NCBI GenBank assembly: GCA_025360005.1
Contig: JANYDA010000032.1
Coordinates: 84,624-148,623 of the forward strand
Direction: 5' to 3'
Length of the DNA: 64,000 bases
Source: Fibrobacteria bacterium
GTDB taxonomy: Bacteria; Fibrobacterota; Fibrobacteria; UBA11236
Shown: in pieces, positions 1-9,310 of the stretch
How the letters are laid out: every line of letters begins with the position of its first letter
How positions within the stretch are numbered: position 1 is the first letter of the stretch
Position numbers and translations under genes: made by a program
Notes under the pieces: generated by a model
Told to the model about the DNA's origin: nothing
Database searches by the model: none
The model's input: the letters and a program-made list of their open reading frames with translations, nothing else

Positions 1-3000
1 AGTCATAGGAACCGGGGATAAGCGAGAAACCCGCCGGGTTCTTCAGCGAATCCAGATACGAATAGACGCGGAATGATTTTTCCGGTTGCAGCATGCGGAT
101 GGTTTCCGAAAAGACCATGGCGATGGAGGAACGGGCGGGCAGCAAGGCGGGAAGGCCGGTGGCGTTGAATCCCCCGGAGGGACCGGCCGGCTGGGACCCC
201 GGGACCTCCAAGCGCACCAGGGGCAGATCCCGATGCTGGAGCCGGAAAGGGATTTTCAGCACCGGGTCGGAAAAATCGTTGGTGGCCACCAGCAGGGTAT
301 CCGTAAGCACGGAATCCCCGCGCAGGGAATCGCTGAAGAAATGGAAATCGAATTCCAGGGAAGCCCCGGTCGACAGGGAAATGATTTTTCCCGCGGTGAC
401 GGCGTTGACATTGGTGACGCCCGCGAAGCCCAGGCTGTCGGGACGCGGAGGCGATCCGGACGACCATTTCAATTTCAGGTCCAGCCATTTCCGATCGTTG
501 TTCTTGGTGGCCACCGATAGGATTTGCAGCGGCGCCGTCCCTTGGCTCAGGATCTCCGCCTTCACGGTGGTATCGTGCAGATCCGACTTGATGATGAAAT
601 CGATATTGTTCTTCAGGGAATTGAGGGCCTTGGCGAAGCCGGCCGCTCCCGTGGAGGTGGTGTCCAGGATGGGATATTCGAGCCAGACGCGTCTTTCCAG
701 GAAGGCGCCGAAAAGATCCGTGACCCTCACCGTAAGGTATTGATCCTGGATGGAGAATACGCGCGCCAGCGTGGGCCCGGCGGCCGAATCGATCTTTACG
801 TAGCACGAGGAGTTCCCGTGGGCGCATCCGGCGGGCTGTCTCCAGACGTTCCAGCGCACGGAAAGGGAATCCCCCGCGGTCCTATCGGGATCGGAAAACC
901 CGCCTCCGATCACGGTGGCCAGCCCCAGTGGTACGGTCAGGCCGGTGTCCGCGTTGAAATCCTTCACCTTGTCGAATGGCCCCGTTTTCAAGAGGGAGTC
1001 CTTCCCTTGGTAGGACAAGTGGAAAACCGAATCGATCCCGGGGGTGCGGTTCAGCCGGACAGGTATCCTGAATGTTACGGAGGTATCCTTGTCCGCCGCC
1101 TTGAGCACCAGAGTGTCGATGACGGGCGGCAAGGTATCGGGCGAAAAGCGGAGCGTCAGGGAATCCGTGGTGGCCAGGGTCCGGGTCCCCAGTTGCACGG
1201 CGTTTCCCAGCCAGGTGGCGGTCAGGTTGGCGTCGTTGCCGTCCGCATAGCGGGCTTTAACGCCCAGGGAATCGCCCGACTGGATCACCAGCAATCCCCC
1301 GTCGATGGGAGACAGGGTATCCGTACCGCCCCCTCCGGGCACATAGACCCCGGAGGAATCCCGGCCGCGGTTGCGGTAAACGGTAAGGGTCTGCGCGGGC
1401 GGAAGATTGCGGAAGTCGAAGGAAAGCGGAACGGGCCGGCTGCTCCAACCTTCCGAATCGACCGTTGTCAGCGTCAGGGAAAGCGGGTTCAGCAGGGTAT
1501 CCGGCGGCATGAAGACCAGGGTAGCGGCGAAGTTACCTGCGGAAATGCGCGCGCCCGCGGCGGACTTGAGCAGGATGCCCCCCAGGGAAACCCTGAAGTC
1601 GATCCCGTCGTCATCCGCATCGAATCCGGCGCAGACGATTCTCAGGGAATCCTTGCGGGGCAGCAACCGGTAGGCCGCCGCGGGATTGTAGGCCGCTTGC
1701 GGAAGCGAACCGGTCTGGATGGAATCGATGGTGGGCGTGGCCGGCTTGATGTCGTATTCGATGTCCAGGCTCTTGAGCTTGGGCGTGGTGAGGTTGGTGG
1801 TGATGGGATTGCCGGTGATGCCGGTAAGCAGATCCGCGCTGTAGCGGTAAAAGCCCGTGGCGGATTTCCTGGCGGCCGCAAGCGCTTGGAATCCAGTGCC
1901 CGCGCCGCTGAAAACGGGGTTGGCGGAAACGGCCAGCTTCAGGTGCGTTTTCGAAGTGTCCGTGGTATTCGGTCGGAACGGCAGGAAGTTAACCGAATCC
2001 GAGGCCGGATTGAAAACGAAACCGGGTATGGCGGGATTTTCCACCTTGAGGATCTTGCTCAGGAAGGAGGCGGAGTCGAAATAGATGGGGGTATTGCGGA
2101 CCAGCGCCACCTTGGCATGCGCGCCACTATCGTATGCGGCCACCACGTTTCCCTTGGAATCCATGGCCACGTTGGCGGCCTTGAACCAGTGGTACCGGTT
2201 CCAGCTCCCGCTCATTCCCGTAAACGTAATGTTCTCGGAAGCGAGATCGAGATCGGTCCGCCCTATCACGGAATACCCCGTCCCGGCCTTGTTGAAAATG
2301 GTCCCCATCAGCCTGCGCGCACCGCCCGCGCCGGGACGCTGGTACCAGCCCACCGTCACCCGGTTCTGCGTCACCGCCAGATCCGGAAACAGTGAATAGT
2401 GAATGCCTCCGCTCACCGTCACCGCATTGCCCAAGGCATAGGCTTGCGCGCCGATGTGCAGGGCCAGGGTGCGGGTGAAGATGTCGCTCACCGCTCCGGT
2501 GACGCGGGCATAGGCGATAAGGAAATTGCCCTTGGTCATGCTCGCCACCGCGTAGGGCCGGAACAAATGCTCGATGGAATCGTTGTAGGCCACGCCGGCC
2601 TGTAGTAGCACGGGCGCCATGATTTCCGTATGCGAACTGTCGAAGGCCGCGCCCCACAAATCGGCGGCCTCCCTCCACATCACCACCGAGTTGCCGTTGG
2701 AGTCCGCGGCCACGGCGAAATCCTCCGGGAATACCAGCCGCGTGTATTGGGCGGAAGCCACGGAAGCGGCCGGGGAAATCGTCTCCCAGCGCACTTGGAA
2801 TTGGGCCGGCGCAAAGCTGGTCTCATAGGCGAGCACGGTCTTGTTGCCGCCGGATCCGGGCACCATCGCTGCGGAAAGCCGTCCGAATCCGCCCGTCACC
2901 GCCGGCGTTGCGGGCGGCACGTAGGTGGCCGCGAACGGATCGTTCTGAGTGATGCGCCGTACCGGTCCGTTGGGAGTGCCCGATCCCCAATAACCCGCAT

Positions 3001-3523
3001 AATTGTTCCCTTCCGCGGCGAAGGTCAGGTAGGTGGGGGCGGGCGGGCCGTTGCTGTAGATGAACTTGGGCGGAGTCTCGGTGTTGATTTCCGCGGTGGC
3101 GAGCAGCTTGGCGGAGTCGTCCACCGCGGAAGTATCGGGGCTCAAATCGATAATGCGCGTGACGATGTTGGCGCGCGGGGCTTCTTTGCTCGGGGGCGCG
3201 GTGGCGTTGTCATGCGTGGCGCCCCTCCAGCTCAAGTACATCACCTTGAATTTGTAGAGCCCCATGGTGGAAACGTAAGGACCGCAGCTCACGTCCCCGT
3301 TGTTGTAATGCCCGTCGCTCAAGCGCACGGTCTTGGTGGTGGTATACCGGAAGAATTGGGATTCCAAAAGCAGGGAGTCGCCCCAAGTAGCGTCCAAATG
3401 GAATTTGTCGCCGGCGGCGGCGGAGCTGTCCGAGCGGAAATCCGTGACGCTGTGGATTACGGCGCGCGCCGGCAGGCCGGCGCATAACCCGATCGTAAAG
3501 AGGAGGACTCCGCGCGGGCGCAT
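1..3523 (-). CDS. Large secreted Ig-like/beta-rich surface protein (C-terminus beyond window)
   Basis: The minus-strand frame opens at ATG 3523 and stays open to the left edge, so at least 1,174 residues are present and the C-terminus is missing. It begins with a Sec-type signal peptide (MRPRGVLLFTIGLCAGLPARA). Residues of roughly 60-430 are beta-rich with repeated phrases such as NVAMDSKGNVVAAYDS, suggesting a propeller-like fold. Later segments look like Ig-like modules, and one near residue 1000 has the pattern of a choice-of-anchor or ASH-like domain (SQGTAPLQILSV ... VATNDFSDPVLKIPF). No catalytic motif was recognised. It starts 37 bp after fliJ on the same strand, so it may ride the flagellar transcript, though no clear Shine-Dalgarno precedes it. 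The frame was read by eye. Function unknown, probably cell surface or extracellular. Confidence 0.75.
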   Translation of the reverse strand, partial: MRPRGVLLFTIGLCAGLPARAVIHSVTDFRSDSSAAAGDKFHLDATWGDSLLLESQFFRYTTTKTVRLSDGHYNNGDVSCGPYVSTMGLYKFKVMYLSWRGATHDNATAPPSKEAPRANIVTRIIDLSPDTSAVDDSAKLLATAEINTETPPKFIYSNGPPAPTYLTFAAEGNNYAGYWGSGTPNGPVRRITQNDPFAATYVPPATPAVTGGFGRLSAAMVPGSGGNKTVLAYETSFAPAQFQVRWETISPAASVASAQYTRLVFPEDFAVAADSNGNSVVMWREAADLWGAAFDSSHTEIMAPVLLQAGVAYNDSIEHLFRPYAVASMTKGNFLIAYARVTGAVSDIFTRTLALHIGAQAYALGNAVTVSGGIHYSLFPDLAVTQNRVTVGWYQRPGAGGARRLMGTIFNKAGTGYSVIGRTDLDLASENITFTGMSGSWNRYHWFKAANVAMDSKGNVVAAYDSGAHAKVALVRNTPIYFDSASFLSKILKVENPAIPGFVFNPASDSVNFLPFRPNTTDTSKTHLKLAVSANPVFSGAGTGFQALAAARKSATGFYRYSADLLTGITGNPITTNLTTPKLKSLDIEYDIKPATPTIDSIQTGSLPQAAYNPAAAYRLLPRKDSLRIVCAGFDADDDGIDFRVSLGGILLKSAAGARISAGNFAATLVFMPPDTLLNPLSLTLTTVDSEGWSSRPVPLSFDFRNLPPAQTLTVYRNRGRDSSGVYVPGGGGTDTLSPIDGGLLVIQSGDSLGVKARYADGNDANLTATWLGNAVQLGTRTLATTDSLTLRFSPDTLPPVIDTLVLKAADKDTSVTFRIPVRLNRTPGIDSVFHLSYQGKDSLLKTGPFDKVKDFNADTGLTVPLGLATVIGGGFSDPDRTAGDSLSVRWNVWRQPAGCAHGNSSCYVKIDSAAGPTLARVFSIQDQYLTVRVTDLFGAFLERRVWLEYPILDTTSTGAAGFAKALNSLKNNIDFIIKSDLHDTTVKAEILSQGTAPLQILSVATKNNDRKWLDLKLKWSSGSPPRPDSLGFAGVTNVNAVTAGKIISLSTGASLEFDFHFFSDSLRGDSVLTDTLLVATNDFSDPVLKIPFRLQHRDLPLVRLEVPGSQPAGPSGGFNATGLPALLPARSSIAMVFSETIRMLQPEKSFRVYSYLDSLKNPAGFSLIPGSYD

Positions 3524-3560
3524 CAGTCAGTGCAAGGGAGCGGGGATGAAAACCGGGTTC

Positions 3561-4040
3561 TCATTGTCCAATCCCTTCCTTGAGATTGCTTTCCTGCGCG
3601 GCCAGGCGGGCCAGGTAGCGGGCCGAGGTTTCGTCCAGGTTCGCGTATTCATGGCGGTTGCGTTCCACCCGGTATTCGGCGCGCCGCCGCTCCTTCAGCT
3701 TCTCCAGCACCTTCCTCTCTTGCATCGCCTTCAGCAACAGATCGGATTTCTCCTTGAGCCGCTGGCCCTGCTCGGCGATTTCGCCTTCCTGCCCGGAGAT
3801 CAAGGTACCCATGTGGCGGGCGTATTGCAGTATTCCCAGGCGCCCGCGATGATCGACGACGGGTCCGTCGCCGTGCGCGTCGGATTCCCAAAGGACGTTC
3901 AACTCCTCTAGCAGCTCCGTCAGCCGCGAGCGCAGTTCCTCCAACGCGGCCACTTCCACCGCCAAGGCCTTCTTGGCCTCCTCTTCCTTCCAACGCTTCA
4001 TCCGCAGCACCTGCTCCAGATCGAACGTGAACCTTCTCAT
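3561..4040 (-). CDS. fliJ: Flagellar export chaperone FliJ
   Basis: This 159-residue protein is a nearly continuous charged helix (FDLEQVLRMKRWKEEEAKKA at the N-terminus), as expected for FliJ, which forms a coiled coil. FliJ inserts into the FliI ATPase ring and escorts export substrates to the flagellar type III gate in the cytoplasm. Length fits the family (about 145-160). The ATG overlaps the fliI stop as ATGA, so translation is coupled. FliJ is poorly conserved in sequence; position directly after fliI is a large part of the call. Confidence 0.9.
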   Translation of the reverse strand: MRRFTFDLEQVLRMKRWKEEEAKKALAVEVAALEELRSRLTELLEELNVLWESDAHGDGPVVDHRGRLGILQYARHMGTLISGQEGEIAEQGQRLKEKSDLLLKAMQERKVLEKLKERRRAEYRVERNRHEYANLDETSARYLARLAAQESNLKEGIGQ

Positions 4041-5359
4041 TTGACGGCGCCGGCCATGGCCGTGATCCTGTCCAGGGTGGCCTTCAGTCCGCTCTCCTCC
4101 TCCACGCTTTGGATCAGGAACTTGTCCACTTCCGGATGGACCGCGATGGCCATGTCCAACTGCGGATTGGAACCGCGCACGTAGGCGCCCAGGTTCACCA
4201 TGTCCTCCGCGTCCGCATAGACGGCCATGGCGTTGAGCAGCTTCCCGGTGGCGGCGCGGTGTTCCTTGGAGGTTACGTCGGACATGCAGCGGCTCACGCT
4301 TTTGAGCACGTCGATGGCGGGATAATGGTTCCTATGCGCCAGAGAGCGCGACAGCACGATATGGCCGTCCAATACGGAACGCACCGCGTCCGCCACCGGC
4401 TCATCCATATCGTCGCCTTCCACAAGCACCGTGTACATGGCGGTAATGGAACCCGTCTTGCCCATACCGGCGCGCTCCATCAACCGAGGCAGAAAGGCGA
4501 AGACGGAAGGCGTGTAGCCGCGCGTGGAAGGGGGTTCGCCGATGGCGAGGCCGATTTCCCGCTGCGCCATGGCCAGGCGGGTGGAGGAATCCATCATCAG
4601 CATCACGTCGCCGCCCTGGTCGCGGAAGTATTCGGCGATGGCGGTGGCCACCAGGGCGGCCTTCAATCGGATCAAGGCGGGCTGATCGGAGGTGGCGACC
4701 ACTACCACGGAACGGGCCAGGCCTTCCGCTCCCAGATCCTTCTCGAGGAATTCCTTCACTTCGCGGCCTCGCTCCCCTATCAGGGCGATCACGTTGACCT
4801 GGGCCTTGCAATTGCGCGCGATCATCCCCAGCAGTACGGATTTGCCCACGCCGGATCCGGCGAACAAGCCCACGCGCTGGCCTTTTCCCACCGTGCGGAA
4901 ACCGTCGATGGCGCGGATGCCCGTGATCATAGGCTCGGAGATGCGGCGGCGGTCCAGCGGATTGGGCGGATCGTTGTTGACGCGGCCTTGGGCGGGCAAC
5001 AGCATCGCCCCCTTGCCGTCGATGGGTTCTCCCAGGCCGTTCAATACGCGGCCCAGCAATTGCGGCCCCACCCGCACGCTGAATACCTGCCCGGTAGCCA
5101 TCACTTCCATGCCTGGCTTCAGGCCGTCCAATTGCCCCAGCCCCATTAGCAAGGTGGTCTTACGGCGGAAGCCCACCACCTCGGCCTGGCCCACCTGTTT
5201 GGGGCCGTCGAAAACGGCGCAAATCTCCCCCAGGCTTGCGGACAGCCCCGTGCTCTCCATGACCAAACCTATCACTTGCACGATCTTGGCGCGGATGGGT
5301 GCCAGGCACATGCCGTCCAGGGCCTGGCTATATGGGGAAAAAGCGCTTTCAGCGGTCAA
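4037..5359 (-). CDS. fliI: Flagellar export ATPase FliI
   Basis: FliI hydrolyses ATP to energise substrate unfolding and entry into the flagellar type III export apparatus at the cytoplasmic membrane. The protein shows the Walker A loop GLFAGSGVGKSVLLGMI, the Walker B strand VMLMMDSSTR and the signature GEPPSTRGYTPSVFAFLPRL. The frame is open much further upstream, but the N-terminus of known FliI proteins aligns with a TTG start at 5359, giving 440 residues, the usual length. That TTG overlaps the fliH stop (TTGA). An ATG at 5311 is the alternative but would remove conserved N-terminal residues. It is followed by fliJ with an ATGA overlap. Confidence 0.95.
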   Translation of the reverse strand: MTAESAFSPYSQALDGMCLAPIRAKIVQVIGLVMESTGLSASLGEICAVFDGPKQVGQAEVVGFRRKTTLLMGLGQLDGLKPGMEVMATGQVFSVRVGPQLLGRVLNGLGEPIDGKGAMLLPAQGRVNNDPPNPLDRRRISEPMITGIRAIDGFRTVGKGQRVGLFAGSGVGKSVLLGMIARNCKAQVNVIALIGERGREVKEFLEKDLGAEGLARSVVVVATSDQPALIRLKAALVATAIAEYFRDQGGDVMLMMDSSTRLAMAQREIGLAIGEPPSTRGYTPSVFAFLPRLMERAGMGKTGSITAMYTVLVEGDDMDEPVADAVRSVLDGHIVLSRSLAHRNHYPAIDVLKSVSRCMSDVTSKEHRAATGKLLNAMAVYADAEDMVNLGAYVRGSNPQLDMAIAVHPEVDKFLIQSVEEESGLKATLDRITAMAGAVK

Positions 5360-6255
5360 AGGCCGCCGTCCCCGCCCTCGGATCCGGAAGCCTCGTCGCC
5401 GTCGGACTCGTCCACGGCGTCGGAACCGGCCGCGTCTTCCGGGCCTTTGAGGGCTTGCACCTTGGCCGCGAAGACGCGTTTCAATTCCTCGTCGATGCGA
5501 TTGGCCAGTTCGTCCGCCTGCAGCCCCACCGAGGTGGAATCCGATTCCACGAAGCAACCGCCCTTGGGTATGCGCTCGTCGGAAACCACGCGCACATCCT
5601 TTGTCCCCGCGTCCACCGGCAACCAGAAATCCTGGTTATCCTGCACGATCCTGAAATCGGCGGGATTGATTTTCAAGGTCACGGTGGTGACCTGGCCCAG
5701 AGCCGTCACCGCCCTGCGGAGCAACGGCAGCACGGCGTCCGCATGATCCTTGGCCACTCCTTCGAATACGCGATGGACGGTGGCGGAGAACAGCTCCAGG
5801 ATCTGGCCCTCGAACTCCAGGAACAGCGATGCCTTTTCCTGGGAAAGCGCGTTCAGGCCCATGGCCGCGTTGCCGCGCAATTCCTCCAGGGCCGCCAGGT
5901 AATTGTCCCACGCTTGCTTTTCGCCTTCGCGCATGCCTTCTTCCCGGCCGCGCGCCCGGGCCGATTGCGCAGCCGCCTCCCCGTCCTTAACGGCCTTCTG
6001 CAGCGCCAGCTTGTGCGCCTGTTCGGCCTTGAGAGCGTTGCGAGACAACTCCTCGATCTTCACTTCCGATTCGTTGGGTTTCGGCAGGGCGCGTCCCGGC
6101 ATGCTGAACGCCGTCATGGGAAAGCCTTTCATGCCGGCATCCGGCGCGGCCTCCCAATCGCCTTGCTTCATCACCCGCGCCGGCCCGTCCGCGGGAAGCT
6201 CCCGCTTGTCCCGGCCCGGCAATCCGTTCGCCTGCATTCCGAATCTGGATTCCAT
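5356..6255 (-). CDS. fliH: Flagellar assembly protein FliH
   Basis: FliH is the stator-like regulator of FliI and links the export ATPase to the C-ring. The protein has a charged helical N-terminal half (KAEQAHKLALQKAVKDGEAA) with a Gly-spaced GREEGMREGEK stretch typical of FliH/YscL, and a C-terminal domain with the FliH-like motif VVSDERIPKGGCFVESD. The start chosen is ATG 6255, preceded by GGAG at 5-nt spacing; the frame extends 11 codons upstream without a ribosome site. The C-terminus carries an unusual acidic Ser/Gly/Asp-rich tail. It sits between fliG and fliI, and its stop overlaps the fliI start. Confidence 0.9.
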   Translation of the reverse strand: MESRFGMQANGLPGRDKRELPADGPARVMKQGDWEAAPDAGMKGFPMTAFSMPGRALPKPNESEVKIEELSRNALKAEQAHKLALQKAVKDGEAAAQSARARGREEGMREGEKQAWDNYLAALEELRGNAAMGLNALSQEKASLFLEFEGQILELFSATVHRVFEGVAKDHADAVLPLLRRAVTALGQVTTVTLKINPADFRIVQDNQDFWLPVDAGTKDVRVVSDERIPKGGCFVESDSTSVGLQADELANRIDEELKRVFAAKVQALKGPEDAAGSDAVDESDGDEASGSEGGDGGL

Positions 6256-6288
6256 TATGACTCCGGAGTCGATACGGGAAAAAGCCAA

Positions 6289-6410
6289 ATGTCAAAGCGC
6301 GAAATGCGAAATGCAAAATGGGAGGATCCTTCGCGGGCCGCCCTCCGGCTTTCTTCGCTCTTCAAATTTTGCGCCTTGCACTTTGAACTTCGCACTGTGA
6401 ATTCTCTCCC
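6289..6410. repeat. A+T-rich intergenic repeat with inverted halves between fliG and fliH
   Basis: The fliG-fliH gap holds a left half of iterated words (GCGAAATGCGAAATGCAAAA, 6299-6318) and a right half (6361-6402) whose reverse complement has similar words (AAAGTGCAAGGCGCAAAATT). A GC-rich centre separates them. It interrupts an otherwise tightly packed operon. The layout resembles the element at 9154-9276, so both may belong to one dispersed repeat family. The match is imperfect and was judged by eye. Confidence 0.5.
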
Positions 6411-6414
6411 TGGG

Positions 6415-7473
6415 TCAAACCACAATCTCGTCATCGCCCCCGCGGCCGGAGATCACGATCTCCCCGTCGTCTTCCAGGCGCCTGACGATGTCCACTATGC
6501 GCTGCTGAGCGCCTTCCACGTCCTTGACCTTTACCGGTCCCATGAATGCCATGTCTTCCTTCATCATCTCCGCCGCGCGGCTGGACATGTTCTTGAAGAA
6601 CTTGTCGCCCACGGTATCGCTGGCGCCTTTGAGGGCCAGGCCCAATTCCTTGGTGTCCACTTCCTTGAGCATACGCTGGATGCCGCGATCGTCCAGCAGC
6701 ATGATGTCCTCGAACACGAACATGAGGTTCTTGATCTCGGTGGCCAACTCCGGATTCTCCCGCTCCAGGTTGCCCAGGATGTTCTTCTCGGCGCCGCGGT
6801 CGACCTGGTTGAGCATCTCCGCCACGAACTTGACGCCGCCCACTTCGGACACGTTGCCGCCGAACAGGCTCTTCATCTGCTGGGCCAGCACCTCTTCCAC
6901 CTGCCCCAGCACGTCCGGAGACACGCTTTGCATGGTGGCCAGGCGCGTGGTGACGTCCACTTGCAGCTCTTGCGGGAGCGCGGACAGGATGGGCGCGGAC
7001 ATGGACGCTTCCATATGCGCCAGCAGCAAGGCGATGGTCTGGGGATGTTCCTTCTGGATGAAGTTGACCAACTGCGACGGGTCCACGTCCTGCAACAGGC
7101 TGAAACCCGTGGTGCGGATGCTGCTCTGCACTTTTTCCAAAATCTCTTTCGCGCGCCGCGGCCCCATGGCGGCTTCCAGCGCCTGCCGCGCGTACTCCAC
7201 GCCGCCTTGCAGAATGAACTTCTGGGCCACCGCCATCTGGTGGAACTCTTCCAGGACGCGCTCGCGCGTTTCCGGCGTGATGCCTTCCAGGCGGGCGATC
7301 TCGGAGGTGAGGATTTCCACGTCCTCATCGTCCAGGCTCTTGAAGATTTGCGCGCAAGCCTCCGGCCCCAAGGTCACCATCATCACCGCCGCCTTGGTAG
7401 GCCCCGGGATGGTGAGAGTGGGTACGCGAGCGCTTTCGCTTTTGTTGTCCGGATCCGACTTCGCGTCAGCCAT
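6415..7473 (-). CDS. fliG: Flagellar motor switch protein FliG
   Basis: FliG forms the upper C-ring, binds the MS-ring protein FliF, and transmits torque from the MotA stator through charged residues in its C-terminal domain. This 352-residue protein has the FliG N-terminal domain (TKAAVMMVTLGPEACAQIFK), the middle EHPQTIALLLAHM motif and the C-terminal segment MFVFEDIMLLDDRGIQRMLKEVD that carries the torque residues. Length is slightly above the usual 330-340 because of a short N-terminal extension and an acidic tail. It starts 5 bp after fliF and precedes fliH. Confidence 0.97.
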   Translation of the reverse strand: MADAKSDPDNKSESARVPTLTIPGPTKAAVMMVTLGPEACAQIFKSLDDEDVEILTSEIARLEGITPETRERVLEEFHQMAVAQKFILQGGVEYARQALEAAMGPRRAKEILEKVQSSIRTTGFSLLQDVDPSQLVNFIQKEHPQTIALLLAHMEASMSAPILSALPQELQVDVTTRLATMQSVSPDVLGQVEEVLAQQMKSLFGGNVSEVGGVKFVAEMLNQVDRGAEKNILGNLERENPELATEIKNLMFVFEDIMLLDDRGIQRMLKEVDTKELGLALKGASDTVGDKFFKNMSSRAAEMMKEDMAFMGPVKVKDVEGAQQRIVDIVRRLEDDGEIVISGRGGDDEIVV

Positions 7474-7478
7474 TTGCC

Positions 7479-9062
7479 TTAATCCTTGCCCGCGGCCTGT
7501 TTCTTCTTGCCCTTATCGCCACCACCATTGTCCCGTATTTTCTCCTCATGGAGCCACGTTTTGATGAGGTTGGCAATATTGATGGGCTCGGTGCGGGTCA
7601 TGAACTCCACCCGCTCCAGGATGTCCTTTTGTTTTTGGACATTTTGGGGGACTTTTTCATCTTCCGGCTCCAGGTTCAGGCCTGCGTACTTGGGCATGGG
7701 GGGATTCATGGCGGAAGCCAGGTTCTGCACCAGCCCACGGAAGAACCACAGGCCGAAGAGGAGGATGAGCGCCACCACGCCGTACTTCTTGAAGAAGTCC
7801 ATCCGCTCGGTCTTCTCCAGCTTCTTCATCTCTTCCTGTTCTTCGACCATGAACTGATTGTCGAATTGCACATTGGTGACGAACACCTCATCCTTGGTGC
7901 CGGGCTTGAACCCCACGGCGTTCTTGACCAGGGCGGTGAACTTGTCCAGGTCCTCCTGGCTGCGCGGCACGTAGGTGCGGCTGCCGTCCTTCTCCACTTT
8001 GTAGGTCCCGTCTACGGCCACGGAAACGGTGATGCGCTTGCGGGCCCCGGGCATGCTCACTATGGAAGCCATGGTCTTGTCGAATTCGTAATTGGTAATC
8101 GATCCCTCCTTCTGCTCGGACTGCGCCTGGGGGCTGCCCTTGAGGGAATTCTCGTCGCGCTGCTGGGAACGGATCACCTTGGTGTTGGGATCGTAGGATT
8201 CCACCGTCTTCTGCACCTGATCGAAATCCAGCTCCGCGGAAATCTTCACGCGCGTTTTGTTGGGGCCCAGCAGGCCCTGGAAGATATCGTCGATCTTCTG
8301 CTCCAGCTCTTTCTCCACGCTGTTCTGCAGCGTCTGGTTATGATCGGTCTGTTCCGCCAGCTGATTGTCGGCGAAGCCCTTGGTCAGCATGTTGCCGTGG
8401 ATGTCCAGGACGGAAACCTGGCGGGGCTTGAGGCCTTCCACCGAGCTGGCCACCAGATGGGTGATACCGTTGACCATGCGCTCATTTACCTCCTCGCCCG
8501 GACGCATCTTCAGGATCACGGAGGCGGTGGCCTCTTCCTTCTTTTCCGTGAAGAGGGAGGGCTTGGGTATCGTCACGTGCACGCGGGCCTTCTCCACTTC
8601 CTTCAGGCTCTCGATGGTGCGTGAGAGTTCGCCTTCCAACGCGCGTCGGTAATTCAGGTTCTGCACGAAATCGGTCATGCCCAGATGCATCTTATCGAAG
8701 ATCTCATATCCCTGCCCGCCAGTTTGCGGCAGCCCCACGCGCGCCATCTGCATACGCGCTTCATATAATTGGTCCTTGGGCACCGTCACCTGATGCCCGT
8801 TGTTCTCCAGTTTATACGGGGTCTTCATTTCCTTGAGCGCGTCCGTCACCTTGGCGGCGTCCTCCGGTTCCAGGTTGACGAACAAAGTGGAATAACCCGA
8901 ATCGGTCCCCCCGCTGCCTCCGGTGGCCGACCACGCAATGACGCTGATCATGCCCGCCAAAACCACCGCCGAAGTGGCGATCATAATGGCCTTCTGGGTG
9001 GCATTGAGCTTGTCCCAGATGGTGCGGAGCTGGATGATGAGTTGCTTCAGATATTCGGACAT
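7479..9062 (-). CDS. fliF: Flagellar MS-ring protein FliF
   Basis: FliF builds the MS-ring in the cytoplasmic membrane, the base on which rod, C-ring and export gate assemble. The 527-residue protein has a first membrane segment near residues 25-47 (AIMIATSAVVLAGMISVIAW), ring-building domains with GYEIFDKMHLGMTDFVQNLNYRRALEGEL-type sequence (conserved YscJ/FliF fold), and a second membrane segment (YGVVALILLFGLWFF) followed by a cytoplasmic tail that should bind FliG. ATG 9062 has GAGG at 5-nt spacing. It is preceded by a 248-bp gap containing an inverted repeat. Confidence 0.97.
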   Translation of the reverse strand: MSEYLKQLIIQLRTIWDKLNATQKAIMIATSAVVLAGMISVIAWSATGGSGGTDSGYSTLFVNLEPEDAAKVTDALKEMKTPYKLENNGHQVTVPKDQLYEARMQMARVGLPQTGGQGYEIFDKMHLGMTDFVQNLNYRRALEGELSRTIESLKEVEKARVHVTIPKPSLFTEKKEEATASVILKMRPGEEVNERMVNGITHLVASSVEGLKPRQVSVLDIHGNMLTKGFADNQLAEQTDHNQTLQNSVEKELEQKIDDIFQGLLGPNKTRVKISAELDFDQVQKTVESYDPNTKVIRSQQRDENSLKGSPQAQSEQKEGSITNYEFDKTMASIVSMPGARKRITVSVAVDGTYKVEKDGSRTYVPRSQEDLDKFTALVKNAVGFKPGTKDEVFVTNVQFDNQFMVEEQEEMKKLEKTERMDFFKKYGVVALILLFGLWFFRGLVQNLASAMNPPMPKYAGLNLEPEDEKVPQNVQKQKDILERVEFMTRTEPINIANLIKTWLHEEKIRDNGGGDKGKKKQAAGKD

Positions 9063-9153
9063 GCGGACCTCGAAGGGGAAAAGACCGGTACTATGAAAAA
9101 GAGCTAAAGGATTTCAGGGAACGGGACGATGAACTGAAGAGGGGAGGATGCGA

Positions 9154-9276
9154 AGAATTTTGCAAATTGAAAATTGAAAATTGCAACATGCAAATTGTAA
9201 GAGGGATGCCGCATTGCCTGTTTTTTCTCGCATGGATTCCAATTTTCACTTTGCAATTTTCAATTTGCAAAATTCT
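9154..9276. repeat. 23-bp perfect inverted repeat between fliE and fliF
   Basis: Arms at 9154-9176 and 9254-9276 are perfect reverse complements over 23 bp (first arm begins AGAATTTTGCAAATTG), separated by 77 bp that also contains variants of the GCAAATTG/CAATTTTC words. The element is A+T-rich inside GC-rich coding DNA, lies within the flagellar operon, and could fold into a long stem in the transcript. A related layout is at 6289-6410. The T-runs are internal, so it is not a standard terminator. Confidence 0.8.
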
Positions 9277-9310
9277 CTTTCTCTTCTGAAGGACCGCGGA
9301 GCTCCGCAAT

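Noticed and set aside
524..2395. Long plus-strand open frame opposite the large secreted protein
   Set aside because: Its translation is Gly/Arg/Gln-rich with no domain. The minus strand encodes a signal peptide and Ig-like protein in continuous frame, so this is a GC-driven antisense shadow.
5299..7482. 727-codon plus-strand open frame opposite fliH and fliG
   Set aside because: His/Arg/Gln-rich translation without recognisable motifs, fully antisense to clearly assigned flagellar genes.
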